From the NCBI RefSeq assembly GCF_049331405.1, contig NZ_CP186274.1, forward strand, positions 186,001-250,000: DNA of 64,000 nt, read 5' to 3'. The stretch is from PoT sp049331405. GTDB taxonomy: Bacteria; Planctomycetota; Planctomycetia; Isosphaerales; Isosphaeraceae. The notes under the pieces were generated by a model that saw only the letters and a program-made list of their open reading frames with translations, had not been told where the DNA came from and did no database searches. Below are positions 1 through 8,776 of this stretch, one piece after another; position 1 is the stretch's first letter, and each line of letters begins with the position of its first letter. The position numbers and the translations under genes are program-made.

Positions 1-577
1 GCTGGGCGGCGAACTCGAGGCTCGAGCCGACCGAGGCGAAGTAGCTGTTCCCCGTCGCCTTGGTGCCCTGCAGAATCGCATCGTTGATCCCCTGGATGTT
101 CCAGCTCGGCGCGGTGCTCGACGGGCAAAGGAACGTGTTGAGTACCGTCGAGGTAACGGTAATGTTCATCGCGTCGCCGACGGGATCATTGAAGATGCTG
201 ACCGAGAAGTTGATCGCGTTATACAACGATTGCTGTTCGATGTAATTGAGAATACGAGCATGGGCGCTCGCCCCGTGGTTGTTGTACAGGGTCGAGTTGG
301 GGTTGCCGTTGAGGAAGAAGGCCAGGGCGCCCGGCGGGAAGCAGTCGTTGGTCTGGTAGTAGTTGTGCAGGCCCAGGCCGATCTGCTTCAGGTTGTTGGT
401 GCACTGGATGCGCCTGGCCGCCTCGCGTGCCGCCTGCACGGCGGGCAAGAGCAGGGCGATCAGGACCGCGATGATCGCGATCACCACCAGCAGTTCGATC
501 AGCGTGAAACCCGAACGGCCCCGGGGGCGAGGGGCGCGAACCGGCGAGAGCCGGCCCGGAATTGTAGGCGTGGCCAT
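1..577 (-). CDS. DUF1559 pseudopilin-like protein (partial, C-terminus outside window)
   Basis: The first 192 codons of a planctomycete DUF1559 protein; the rest lies beyond the left edge. It begins MATPTIPGRL and carries a type IV pilin-like N-terminus (G, then FTLIELLVVIAIIAVLIALL) followed by AVQAAREAARR, the standard opening of this family. Family knowledge says the leader is cut by a prepilin peptidase and the protein sits in or outside the cytoplasmic membrane; its function is unknown. The start ATG at 575-577 is the only one giving a short leader before the pilin motif. The protein is a close paralogue of the gene at 1324-2553, and even the upstream sequence is similar, so the two look like a tandem duplication. 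Confidence 0.9.
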   Translation of the reverse strand, partial: MATPTIPGRLSPVRAPRPRGRSGFTLIELLVVIAIIAVLIALLLPAVQAAREAARRIQCTNNLKQIGLGLHNYYQTNDCFPPGALAFFLNGNPNSTLYNNHGASAHARILNYIEQQSLYNAINFSVSIFNDPVGDAMNITVTSTVLNTFLCPSSTAPSWNIQGINDAILQGTKATGNSYFASVGSSLEFAAQ

Positions 578-665
578 GCGATACTCCGACGAGGCCGCGT
601 GCCTCCGGTTTCTCCGGTCAGTCACGCGGCAGCGAGAAGAGTCTCAGGTGCCTCTCGTGGTCGAG
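1..665. repeat. Left copy of a DUF1559 tandem duplication
   Basis: This segment matches about 1910-2640 in the same orientation. Long near-identical stretches are visible in the coding part, and similarity continues about 90 bases upstream of both start codons (shared words such as actccgacgag, gcctccgg and gtgcctctcg). The YezD-like gene and a terminator lie between the copies. Confidence 0.7.
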
Positions 666-732
666 TCGGCAACATATTCACGGGCACTCCTATGGTGGGG
701 GGGAGTGGGGGGAAACCCTAGGAGGCATTCAC

Positions 733-930
733 TCAGCGAAGCCGATGCTTCTCGATCCGCTCGATCTGGATGACCACGCCATCCCGGATCGTCACGTGCA
801 CTTCGCCGTGCCGGATCCCCTTGATGGCCTGCCGGATCTGCTCCAGCTCGAAGTCGCGGGCGGCGGGAGTGGCGGGCGACGCGGCGACCGCCCGCTCGTC
901 GTCCTGGGATGAAAACGTCTTGCTCGACAT
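733..930 (-). CDS. YezD-like small protein (DUF2292)
   Basis: A 65-residue protein. The C-terminal half (IRHGEVHVTIRDGVVIQIER followed by IEKHRLR) resembles the YezD/DUF2292 family, small beta-rich proteins of unknown function that in other bacteria often lie near sulfur-assimilation genes. No such neighbours are seen here. The N-terminal 25 residues are Ser/Ala-rich and probably disordered. It lies between two duplicated DUF1559 genes on the same strand. The ribosome binding site is weak (a GAGAGA run). The call rests on the short conserved core VTIxDGxVxQIExxEK. Confidence 0.75.
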   Translation of the reverse strand: MSSKTFSSQDDERAVAASPATPAARDFELEQIRQAIKGIRHGEVHVTIRDGVVIQIERIEKHRLR

Positions 931-1323
931 GGTTTCACATCTCTCTCTGTCTAGCGAGCGTTGGCACCGGCCGACGAATCCCGAGGGCGTTCATCCGCTC
1001 CGACGTTTGCTCATCTTCAAAGGTCTGAGTGGTTCAGGCCCATTATTGGCAGCCGCACTAAATCGGTCAAGTATATTGTCGATATTTACGATCAGGTTAC
1101 TGAACTCAATTCATGGCGGGGCCAGGAATGCGGCGGACCTCCCCGGCGAGGAGCGGTCGCACGCCGAGGAGCCGAGAAAGCCGAAAAGGCCTCGACCAGA
1201 GGCCTTACGATGTCGGCTTAAAACCATGGGACTTCGCCGGGCACTCACGCCGATGGGCGTGCCGGGCGAAGTCCCTCGGAGGGGTATTCCTACCGCCGTG
1301 GTAGGGATTCGGTCGGGATGGCG
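931..1323. other. Intergenic region with a strong hairpin; no gene seen
   Basis: This separates the YezD-like gene from the next DUF1559 gene. It has an AT-richer patch around 1058-1100, which could hold the promoter for the YezD-like gene, and two hairpins: a 7-bp one at 1186-1206 and a long one at 1228-1275. No convincing coding frame. Confidence 0.5.
1228..1275 (-). terminator. Hairpin downstream of the DUF1559 gene
   Basis: Arms 1228-1244 and 1259-1275 pair over 17 bp with one mismatch around a 14-base loop. It lies about 50 bases past the stop of the minus-strand DUF1559 gene. There is no clear T-run, so it may be a terminator or a 3' stabilising structure. Confidence 0.55.
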
Positions 1324-2553
1324 TCAGAATGAGTCGGACGAGATGACCTCACCCTGCTTCATCGAGCCGAGGGCCCAGAGTGTCTGCTTGTTGACGCTGT
1401 CCTTGAGGAACTTCACCGAGCCGTCGAGCAGGAGGATATTGGCACCGCCCGGGTGGAAGCTGCTCAGGCCGAAGACGCCGACGCTCTGGATCGTCCCACC
1501 GCCGTTCGTATTGCAGTTGGGGTAAGGGGCGTTGGGGGGCAGGGTGACGTTCCCCTGCGAGTAACCCATCAGGCCGAAGGCCCAGGCCTCGCCGAGGGTC
1601 GGCGTCTTCCCCTGGCGGCCGCCGCCCGATCGCCAGGTCTGGGAGCACTGCTCCAGCCATGCCGGGAAGCTCGCGACGAGGGCGGGGTGGGGGAAGTTCA
1701 GCGTGCCGTTGTTGCGGGCCGTCCCGGCGGGGAACGAGCCGACGAAGATGACGTCCTGGATCGAGACGGTGCCAAGCGACCCGGAGCCGATCTTCCACTC
1801 GCCGTAAGCGATCGTGTTGCTCAGGCCGTCCGTCACCTCGGCGATCTGCGTCGCGTGCCCCTTGGTGCCGATGTAGGGGAAGGGGCCGTTGGGCGGCCCG
1901 CCCGTCTGCTGCGCGGCGAATTCCAGGCTCGAGCCGACCGAGGCGAAGTAGCTGTTCCCCGTCGCCTTGGTGTTCAGCAGGACGGCGTCGGTCCCCTGGA
2001 TGTTCCAGCTCGGCGCGGTGCTCGACGGGCAGAGGAACGTGTCGATCACCGTCCTGGTGACGGTGATGTTCATCGCGTCGCCGACCTCGTCGTTGAAGAT
2101 GCTGACCGAGAAGTTCAGCGCGTTGAAGAGGGCCTGTTGCTCCACGTAGTTGAGCATACGAGCATGGGCGCTCGGGCCGTGGTTGTTGTAGAAGGTCGGC
2201 GAGTTCGTGTTGCCGTTGAGGAAGTAGGCCAGGGCGCCCGGCGGGAAGCTCTCATTACTCTGGACGTAATTGTGCAGCCCCAGGCCGATCTGCTTGAGGT
2301 TGTTGATGCACTTCACGCGCCTGGCGGCCTCGCGGGCCGCCTGCACCGCGGGCAAGAGCAGGGCGATCAACACGGCGATGATCGCGATGACGACGAGCAA
2401 CTCGATCAGCGTGAATCCCGGGCGTCTCCGGAGCAAGCCTCGATGGCAAGAATCCGAGGCGCGGCCTCCGTCGTTGCGGAGTGCCGGCAGGAAACGAGGA
2501 CGTACGAGGGCGTGGACCGGCGCGAGCCGGCCTTGGGCGTTGGGCATGGCCAT
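1324..2553 (-). CDS. DUF1559 pseudopilin-like protein
   Basis: A full-length 409-residue DUF1559 protein. After a 45-residue basic leader comes the pilin-type motif PGFTLIELLVVIAIIAVL (about residues 45-62) and REAARRVKCINNLKQIGLGLHNY, all typical of the family. Near the C-terminus SFHPGGANILLLDGSVKFL holds the family H-x9-DG motif. Planctomycetes often encode dozens of these proteins; export through a type II/IV pilin-like route is inferred and the role is unknown. The leader is longer than in its paralogue at 1-577. Start ATG at 2553 follows the family pattern; an in-frame ATG two codons later is equally possible. Confidence 0.92.
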   Translation of the reverse strand: MAMPNAQGRLAPVHALVRPRFLPALRNDGGRASDSCHRGLLRRRPGFTLIELLVVIAIIAVLIALLLPAVQAAREAARRVKCINNLKQIGLGLHNYVQSNESFPPGALAYFLNGNTNSPTFYNNHGPSAHARMLNYVEQQALFNALNFSVSIFNDEVGDAMNITVTRTVIDTFLCPSSTAPSWNIQGTDAVLLNTKATGNSYFASVGSSLEFAAQQTGGPPNGPFPYIGTKGHATQIAEVTDGLSNTIAYGEWKIGSGSLGTVSIQDVIFVGSFPAGTARNNGTLNFPHPALVASFPAWLEQCSQTWRSGGGRQGKTPTLGEAWAFGLMGYSQGNVTLPPNAPYPNCNTNGGGTIQSVGVFGLSSFHPGGANILLLDGSVKFLKDSVNKQTLWALGSMKQGEVISSDSF

Positions 2554-2975
2554 GATTGCCAGACTCCGACGAGCCGCATGCCTCCGGATCGACCGGTCAG
2601 CGCGCGGAGGGGGGATTCATCGTGCCTCTCGATCACGAGTCAGCAGCACATGAACAATTCAGAGGGCCCCGGTCGCGGGATTCGATCCTCGACGACCAGG
2701 CAAGGCGGGACATCGAATGACGAAAGCCTTGTCGCATCCATGACTTTTCACGGAATGACGCGAAGTCCACACATTATTCCCAGGACCCCCGCCCCGGTCA
2801 AGCGGAATAATCACGAACCCGATCAAGTTACTGTAAATTCGAAATTCCTCGAGAAATGAGCGGCGAGTGCGCTGCCCCCGGGGGAGCAAAAGGTCACGCA
2901 ACAAGCAAATCGGCGTCGACGGCCCTCAGAAGAAGGGCAGCCGACGCCGATCGAATGAGCTCGGGATACGGAGGG
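2554..2975. other. Intergenic region: duplicated leader plus terminator
   Basis: The first 90 bases next to the DUF1559 start resemble the leader of the paralogue at 578-665. The middle (2700-2860) is AT-richer and may hold the DUF1559 promoter. The end carries the terminator hairpin of the retropepsin operon. No gene seen. Confidence 0.5.
2909..2951 (-). terminator. Terminator hairpin of the retropepsin-PDZ operon
   Basis: Arms 2909-2926 and 2934-2951 pair over 18 bp with one mismatch and one G-U around a 7-base loop, 25 bases beyond the stop of the minus-strand gene at 2976. An A-rich stretch (AAGCAAAT) lies on its distal side, giving T-rich RNA for the minus strand. Confidence 0.65.
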
Positions 2976-3881
2976 TCAGAACCCGTCGCTGGGCCGAATC
3001 GTGAGGGTCAATTCCTGGCCGTTGCGGAGGACGTTGATCGAGGTCTCCTTGCCCACGGCGACGCCCGAGGCGGCCGCGTAGGCGTCGGCGATCGAGGTCG
3101 TCCAGCGCCCGTCGATGGTGGTCAGGATGTCGCCCGGCTTCAGGCCGGCGGTCGAGGCGGGGGAGTCGGCCAGGACGGAGCGGACGGGGATCCCCCTGGC
3201 GTCGACGCCCCCTTCGGCCTCGTCGACGCTGAGGCCCCAGAGCCCGCCGGGGGCGAGCACGCGATGCTTCGCCACGCGAGGGCCGGCCAGGCGGTCGGGC
3301 AGGTCCTTCATCAGGTTCCGCACCTTGTTCTCGACCGGCTCGAAGGTCATCGTCCGCGACTGGTAGTCGATCGTCGTCTTGTACCTGGCGAAGAAGGTGT
3401 ACCCCATGATGCCGTCGAGCCTTCGGCCGAGCATCTGGCCCATCGCCTTCAGGAGCGGGTGGTCGAGCACGATGACCGGCACATCCTTGGCCACGAGGCC
3501 GCCGACCTTGATGGTGCCGACCTCGGCCTCCCCGCGCATGGCGAACAGGAACGAGCGCGGGGCGTTCGCCTTGACGACTCCCGAGGTCTCGGCCGCCTTG
3601 TTGCTCAGGAGCGTGACCGGCGCTCCGACGTCGAAGATCAAGGAAAACGGCCCCTTGTCATTGATCTTGGCCCGGACGAGCATGTGGTTCGTCGCCAGCA
3701 TCTCGAACGAGACGATCGACACCTCGGGGCGATCCTCGGCCTTGACCGCGGGCGGGGCTGTAGCCGCGGCGGGGGGCGAGTCGGCCGGGGTCGAGCCGGG
3801 GAGCAGGGCGAGCGTCGCCGCCAGCAGGGTCAGACCCATAGCTCGGAGGCGGCGGAGCAGGGTGGTCGAGTTCGCGATCAT
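2976..3881 (-). CDS. Retropepsin-like aspartic protease homologue with PDZ domain, altered active site
   Basis: A 301-residue exported protein: signal peptide (about residues 1-33), a retropepsin-like aspartyl protease fold (about 60-185) and a C-terminal PDZ domain (about 205-300, with VRSVLADSPASTAGLKPGDI). The catalytic triplet, normally D-T/S-G, reads D84-V85-G86 in SLIFDVGAP. The nucleophilic Asp remains but the hydroxyl residue that braces it is gone, so activity may be lost or changed. It is the second gene of an operon; its ATG lies two bases after the stop of the paralogue at 3884-4756, and a GGGGAGGG ribosome site sits inside that gene's end. The product probably acts in the cell envelope. 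Confidence 0.85.
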   Translation of the reverse strand: MIANSTTLLRRLRAMGLTLLAATLALLPGSTPADSPPAAATAPPAVKAEDRPEVSIVSFEMLATNHMLVRAKINDKGPFSLIFDVGAPVTLLSNKAAETSGVVKANAPRSFLFAMRGEAEVGTIKVGGLVAKDVPVIVLDHPLLKAMGQMLGRRLDGIMGYTFFARYKTTIDYQSRTMTFEPVENKVRNLMKDLPDRLAGPRVAKHRVLAPGGLWGLSVDEAEGGVDARGIPVRSVLADSPASTAGLKPGDILTTIDGRWTTSIADAYAAASGVAVGKETSINVLRNGQELTLTIRPSDGF

Positions 3882-3883
3882 GT

Positions 3884-4756
3884 TCAGAAGCCCTCCCCGG
3901 CGGTCAGGGATACGTCGACCTTCCCCGAATCGCGGCCGATCACGAGCGGGACGCGGTCGCCGGGCTTGATCTCGGCGACGATCTCACGGGCGACCTTGAC
4001 GCTCCCGAGTTGCTTGCGCTGGATCTCCAGGAGCCGGTCGCCGGCCTTCACGCCAGCCCTGGCCGCGGGCGAGTCGGCCAGGACGCGAGTGACCCGCACC
4101 TCGCCCCCCTTCTCGGCGATTTCGAGGCCGAAGAACCCGCGAGGGTGAAGTTGTTCCTCGGGCTGCTTGCCCACGACCTTCGCGGCGAACTTGGCGAGCG
4201 GGCCGAGCATGTTCATCGCCCCCATCTCGGCCGGAGGCGCGTCCCTCTCAGCCCGGTCGGGCACGGGGGGCTCCTTCGGCTCGTAGTCGAGGCGGGTCCA
4301 GGTCATCCGGTCCCGGGTCGGGTCCAGCTCGAGCTTGAACCTGGCGAGGATGGTGAAGCCGAGGATGCCGTCGATCGAGGCCCCCGGCAGGCCGAGGGCG
4401 TTCATGCCGATGAGCTGGAACGGATCCTCGACCCTCGCCTTGACGTGGTCGAGTCGCGCGCCCCCCTCGAACTCGACGCGATCGACGGGGGTCCAGAAGC
4501 TCGTCTTCGACGCGGTCAGGTCGATCTTCTTCGCCGTATCGGTGGAGATGTAGAGCGCGGGCGCGCCGGTGTCGACCAGGAAGTTGAATGGCCCCTTGCC
4601 GTTGATGCGGACCCGGACCAGGAAGTGGTTGGTCTCGGTGAGCCGGTAGGGGACCTGATACGACTTGCCGATCGCCCGGTCGCGGGCCTCCTCGGGCGCC
4701 GGCGCCAGGGCCGCGAGGGCCAGCACCAATCCGAGCCGCCAGAGCCTTCGATTCAT
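3884..4756 (-). CDS. Retropepsin-like aspartic protease with PDZ domain
   Basis: A 290-residue exported protein with a short signal peptide (about 1-24), a retropepsin-like domain with an intact catalytic D62-T63-G64 in FLVDTGAP, the downstream GILGFTIL segment typical of these folds, and a C-terminal PDZ domain (VTRVLADSPAARAGVKAGDR). Such single-domain aspartyl proteases are expected to work as homodimers. Here the downstream neighbour is a paralogue with DVG in place of DTG, so a heterodimer or a protease plus decoy is conceivable. It is the first gene of the two-gene operon. Substrate unknown; PDZ suggests recognition of C-terminal peptides. Confidence 0.88.
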   Translation of the reverse strand: MNRRLWRLGLVLALAALAPAPEEARDRAIGKSYQVPYRLTETNHFLVRVRINGKGPFNFLVDTGAPALYISTDTAKKIDLTASKTSFWTPVDRVEFEGGARLDHVKARVEDPFQLIGMNALGLPGASIDGILGFTILARFKLELDPTRDRMTWTRLDYEPKEPPVPDRAERDAPPAEMGAMNMLGPLAKFAAKVVGKQPEEQLHPRGFFGLEIAEKGGEVRVTRVLADSPAARAGVKAGDRLLEIQRKQLGSVKVAREIVAEIKPGDRVPLVIGRDSGKVDVSLTAGEGF

Positions 4757-5040
4757 GGGAGCGGACGCCTCCGTTGCCGACTTCTCGAACGGGTTATTTC
4801 CTAAGTCTACGTCGGGAAGACCCGCTCGGAAACGGCACCGGACTTTCCTTTTTCGGTTTCGGGCCGCTCAACCAAATGAGTAGGAGGTTTGCGGGGTTGC
4901 GCGCGGCGCGGTAACTTCGTGTCTCATTCATGAAGCGTACGAATGCGTGATCGGGTCGCCGGCTGGACGCGTGGATCTCCCTCGAAGGTCTCCGGCTCTT
5001 TATTCGCTGGCCAACAACAACCTGTGCGAGCGCCTGCCCC

Positions 5041-6396
5041 ATGTCGACCTCCCCGACGACTGCGCTGGACCGCGCCCGAGCCAAGGCGTATCGCCGGCTC
5101 CTGCCGCTCTTATTCTTCTGCTACATGATCGCCTATGTCGATCGGACGAACGTGTCGATCGCCTCGCTGACGATGACGAAGGACTTACCGGGGTTCGACA
5201 ACGCCGTCTTCGGCTTCGGCGCGGGCATCTTTTTCCTCGGCTATTTCTTGCTGGAAATCCCGGGCACGCTGATCGTCGAGAAGTGGAGCGCCCGGAAGTG
5301 GATCAGCCGGATCATGATCTCGTGGGGCTTCATGGCGGCCCTCACGGCGTTCGTGAAGACCCCGATGCACTTCTATGGCGTGCGGTTCCTGCTCGGTTTG
5401 GCCGAGGCCGGGTTCTTCCCGGGTGTGATCGTCTACCTGACGCACTGGTTCCCGAGCCGTGACCGGGCGCGGGCCCTGGCTTACTTCTTCGTCGCCACGC
5501 CGATCGCGCAGATCGTCAGCCCTAAGCTCTCGAATATCCTGCTCAAGATCGGCGTCGACGGGGCACCTTTGGTGCTCGGCCTCAAGGGATGGCAATGGGT
5601 CTACATCGCCTGGGGCATACCCGCGCTCGTCCTTGGGATTTTGGTCCTCTTCCTGCTGACCGACCGGCCGGGGCAGGCGAAGTGGCTCGACCCCGACGAG
5701 CGCACGGCCCTCGAGCTCGAGCTCAAGCGGGAGAAGGAGATCCAGCACGGCAGCGGGCACATGGGCGTGCTCGAGGCCTTGCGCCATCCCAAGGTCATCC
5801 TGCTCGCCGCGGCCTACTTCTTCATCGTGACGGGCAACTACGGCATCGAGATGTTCCTGCCCAAGATCCTCGAGAACTGGTACAACCTCAAGCTCGACGC
5901 CGTGACCTGGCTGGTGATCCTGCCGCCGATCGGCTCGCTGATCGGGCAGATCAGCGTCGGCTGGAACTCCGACCGCACCAAGGAACGTCGACTGCACGCG
6001 GTGGTGCCGATCCTGTGCGGGGCCCTCGCCCTGGCCCTGACCCCCTGGAGCCAGGGCAAGCTCGGGGTGACCATCCTGCTCTTCATCGGCGCGATGACGG
6101 GCCTGAAGGCCTATTTGCCGGCCTTCTGGTCGCTCCCCAGCCTCTTCCTCACGGAGGCCGCCGCCGCCGGCAGCATCGGCCTGATCAACTCGGTGGGCAA
6201 CCTCGGAGGCTTCCTCGGCCCGTTCATCCTCGGCAAGGTCCAGACCATGACCGGCTCGTTCCAGGGAGGGATCTACATCCTCAGCACCTCGATGGCCGTC
6301 TCGGCGATGATCATCCTGGTGCTCGGGCTCGGCCGGCGTGACACCAAGGAGAAGGTCTCCGACCCGCTGGTCGAACCGCTCGCGGAAGTGCTCTAG
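5041..6396 (+). CDS. MFS transporter, ACS-type (organic anion/sugar acid)
   Basis: A 451-residue major facilitator protein with about 12 membrane segments. YVDRTNVSIASLTM near the first helix, then FGFGAGIFFLGYFLLEIPG and the A-like motif around EKWSARKWISRIMISWG, fit the anion:cation symporter branch (phthalate/glucarate/hexuronate permease-like). The length is normal for the family. It stands alone on the plus strand between minus-strand genes. The product should import an organic acid in symport, but the substrate cannot be read from sequence. The ATG at 5041 has no obvious Shine-Dalgarno; it gives the usual short N-terminal arm. A strong terminator follows. Confidence 0.9.
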   Translation: MSTSPTTALDRARAKAYRRLLPLLFFCYMIAYVDRTNVSIASLTMTKDLPGFDNAVFGFGAGIFFLGYFLLEIPGTLIVEKWSARKWISRIMISWGFMAALTAFVKTPMHFYGVRFLLGLAEAGFFPGVIVYLTHWFPSRDRARALAYFFVATPIAQIVSPKLSNILLKIGVDGAPLVLGLKGWQWVYIAWGIPALVLGILVLFLLTDRPGQAKWLDPDERTALELELKREKEIQHGSGHMGVLEALRHPKVILLAAAYFFIVTGNYGIEMFLPKILENWYNLKLDAVTWLVILPPIGSLIGQISVGWNSDRTKERRLHAVVPILCGALALALTPWSQGKLGVTILLFIGAMTGLKAYLPAFWSLPSLFLTEAAAAGSIGLINSVGNLGGFLGPFILGKVQTMTGSFQGGIYILSTSMAVSAMIILVLGLGRRDTKEKVSDPLVEPLAEVL

Positions 6397-6422
6397 CCAT
6401 AAACATTCACATCAGCATCTTC

Positions 6423-6479
6423 GCGGGCGGCCTCCGCCGATCGTCCTCCTCGCCGGGGAGATCGGCGGAGGCCGCCCGC
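6423..6479. terminator. Bidirectional terminator between converging genes
   Basis: A perfect 20-bp GC-rich stem, 6423-6442 with 6460-6479, around a 17-base loop. It lies between the stop of the MFS gene (plus) and the stop of the rhomboid gene (minus), where it can serve both. Confidence 0.8.
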
Positions 6480-6497
6480 CTCGTTTTGCCGGGGCGG

Positions 6498-7787
6498 TCA
6501 GTCGTCCCCTTCGAGCTCAAGGACGCCTTCCTCGATCATCTGGGCGGCCTCTTTTCGCAGTTTCTCTCGGGCCGCCGCGAGTTCGGCGGGGAGGCTGCCG
6601 GCCGGGATCTCGTCGAGGATGCGGAGCGCCGCGGTGGGGCGCTGGCAGTTCCGCATCAGGACGAAGGCGAGCTTCAGGCCGATCCTGGCCGAGGCGTCGG
6701 GGAACCTCCGGCAGTGGTCGCGCATCGGGCGGACCGAGTCGACCTCGGCCCCCCGGGCGTGGAAGGCCTTGATCAGGGCGAGGAGATCGCGCTGGGGAGG
6801 CCACTCCGGCAGCGTCTTCCTCGCCTTGTCGTAGGCTGCGAGCGCCCCGATGAAGTCGCCATCGGCGATGATCGACTGGATGCGCTGGACGGCCGAGGCC
6901 CCTCGGGACTCCGATATCACCGCATCATCATCTGATAATTTTTTCTTCGATTTGGATTTGGCCTTCTTCTTCGAGGGGAGCGCCTCGTTCTCCTTCGCCA
7001 GGGCGTGCCGCTTGCCTCGGGCCTCCCAGTCGCGCCCGAGCTTCCGATTCTTGGACCAGACCGAGAAGATATCCCACCCTTCGCAGTCGACCAACCTGGC
7101 CTTGAGCAGCAAGACGGCGACGACGCTCCCCCAGAGGGCTCCCGAGAGGTGCCCCATCTCCGAGAGCCTCGCCTGGCCGATGACCCCTCCCCAGAAGGCC
7201 AGGCCGAGGAGTTGCTCCCCGACGTAGATGAGGGCCACGGTCGTGAAATACGGCTCCCACTGGAAGACCAGGATCCGGAAGCCGACGAACAGGATGATCG
7301 TGCAGTTCAGCTCGTTCCTCGGCGCCCAGACCATGCACGTCGCGAGCAGGCCATAGACGATCGCCGATGCCCCCGCCGCATGCCCGTCCAGCCCCGATCT
7401 TATCATGATGAGCTGCACGAACAGGCCGTGCAGCGTGCCGATCGCGGCATACATGATCAAGTAAGCGACCGCGCCCAGCTTCCCCTCGACGACGATGCCG
7501 AAGGCCCAGAGGAAGAGCATGTTCCCGAGGAGATGACCGATCCCGTAATGCAGGAAGTTGTGCGTGAACCACTGCACGGGGTGGAGCTTGCCGTCGCCGA
7601 TCGCCAGGGCATAGCGGTCGAAGTTCGACTCAACCACCGCCACGACCTCGTCGTTCTCGTCGAGTTGGGGGATGCTCGAGACCGGCGGGACCACGACGAA
7701 CACCGCAATATTGATCAGGATCAGCGCGACCGTGGCATACGGCCAGTGATAGATTGGCGCATCGGTCCCCGTCGGAATCACGATCAT
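6498..7787 (-). CDS. Rhomboid family intramembrane serine protease with cytosolic C-terminal extension
   Basis: A 429-residue protein. The six-helix rhomboid core covers about residues 12-235. It shows HLLGN (H85, N89) in helix 2, the serine motif GASA with nucleophile S141, and GHLSG with H213 as the catalytic partner. The usual G-x-S-G is G-x-S-A here. After the core come a Lys-rich linker (about 275-290) and a helical, TPR-like tail to the end. ATG at 7787 was chosen over an upstream ATG because AGGGAG lies seven bases before it and the protein then opens directly into the first helix. Substrate unknown. Confidence 0.9.
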   Translation of the reverse strand: MIVIPTGTDAPIYHWPYATVALILINIAVFVVVPPVSSIPQLDENDEVVAVVESNFDRYALAIGDGKLHPVQWFTHNFLHYGIGHLLGNMLFLWAFGIVVEGKLGAVAYLIMYAAIGTLHGLFVQLIMIRSGLDGHAAGASAIVYGLLATCMVWAPRNELNCTIILFVGFRILVFQWEPYFTTVALIYVGEQLLGLAFWGGVIGQARLSEMGHLSGALWGSVVAVLLLKARLVDCEGWDIFSVWSKNRKLGRDWEARGKRHALAKENEALPSKKKAKSKSKKKLSDDDAVISESRGASAVQRIQSIIADGDFIGALAAYDKARKTLPEWPPQRDLLALIKAFHARGAEVDSVRPMRDHCRRFPDASARIGLKLAFVLMRNCQRPTAALRILDEIPAGSLPAELAAAREKLRKEAAQMIEEGVLELEGDD

Positions 7788-8146
7788 GGGCGAACTCCCT
7801 GCGGACTGCGGCGGAAACCACTCGCGGGCGATTATGCAATGACCCCCCGATCGAAGCAACCTCTCCTGGGCTCATCCACTTCTTGAATCTGCTTGATTGA
7901 TAAGGCCGGGCATGGGCGACACGTTGGCACCATAATGCCATCATAATTCACATATTATCTTCTCAATCACAGCTGGTTTCTGACGTCACCACCTCGTGCG
8001 ACGTGCAGGCAGTCGGCGGCATCGCCAAGATGTCGGGGCCCTGTTCGGCGGCGACGACAAGTCCCCCAATCGATCGGGGGCGAGGTCTACGGCGACCGCG
8101 CCACGCTGCGGCGCCCCGCCCGGCGACGCCGCATCTCGTCAAAATA
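7788..8146. other. Intergenic region; no gene seen
   Basis: Contains a moderately AT-rich patch at 7925-7970 (several AATTCATATTAT-like steps) that could hold the rhomboid promoter. A small C5/G5 dyad at 8063-8080 lies downstream of the neighbouring membrane-protein operon and may help terminate it. Confidence 0.4.
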
Positions 8147-8776
8147 TCATTGCGTGAGCGCCTTCAGGACCATCCTGGCGACGGCCACGTAGGCGTTCTC
8201 CCACTCCCCCCCGCGGAAGAATCGCAGGGGGGCGATGGGGTTGCCGACGAACGGACGCAGGATCCAGCCCATCTGGATGCCGACGAACGAATACAGGAAG
8301 AGCCAGACCCGCAAGAGCATGCGGTGCCTCGGGTCGATCGCGACGAGCGGCCGATAGGCGCGGGCGAGCACGACCTGCGCACCGAGGCTCGCGGTGCCGA
8401 ACATCAAGGCGTTGAAGAGGATCGCCGCCTGATAGTTGGCCGACGAGGCATACCAGAGCATCGTCAACGGCGCGAGGGCCACCAGGATGATCGTCAGCGC
8501 GGCCTGCGCCGAGACGATCGCGCGCAGGACCTTCGAGAACTCTCCCCGGACGCCCAGCAGTGTGTTGAGGATGAAGTAGCTCGGCAGGCTCAGGGCGAGC
8601 GTGGCGAGCAGGAGCAGGGGGACCTTCACCGCCGAATACGCCATCTGCCCGAGGCGCCCGGCGAACGAGCCCATCACCGCCCCGTAGGCCATGCCGCAGA
8701 GCACGACCAGGAGCCAGGGCTGCGAGGCCGCACGGCCCCGCAGGACGTCGTCGACCCTCCGCAAGAGGGCCTTCAT
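8147..8776 (-). CDS. Integral membrane protein of unknown function (second of a paralogous pair)
   Basis: A 209-residue protein with about five membrane segments; I do not recognise the family by name. It opens with MKALLRRVDDVLRGRA and ends with a motif shared with its upstream neighbour: QMGWILRPFVGNP, then FFRGGEWENAYVAV. The neighbour has QMSWVLRPFIGNP, then WFRGRDSNFFEAV. Both also share a YGAxMGSF segment in the first helix and a VKVP segment before the next. Its ATG overlaps the neighbour's stop by four bases (ATGA), so translation is coupled and the products likely work together, probably as a hetero-oligomer in the inner membrane. Confidence 0.8.
   Translation of the reverse strand: MKALLRRVDDVLRGRAASQPWLLVVLCGMAYGAVMGSFAGRLGQMAYSAVKVPLLLLATLALSLPSYFILNTLLGVRGEFSKVLRAIVSAQAALTIILVALAPLTMLWYASSANYQAAILFNALMFGTASLGAQVVLARAYRPLVAIDPRHRMLLRVWLFLYSFVGIQMGWILRPFVGNPIAPLRFFRGGEWENAYVAVARMVLKALTQ

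Noticed and set aside
2660..2730. tRNA-like words (GGATTCGATCC) before the second DUF1559 gene
   Set aside because: No acceptor or anticodon stem can be built around them.
1453..2859. A 468-codon plus-strand frame over the second DUF1559 gene
   Set aside because: The opposite strand holds a full DUF1559 protein with pilin motif; the plus frame is Arg/Gly/Val-rich noise.
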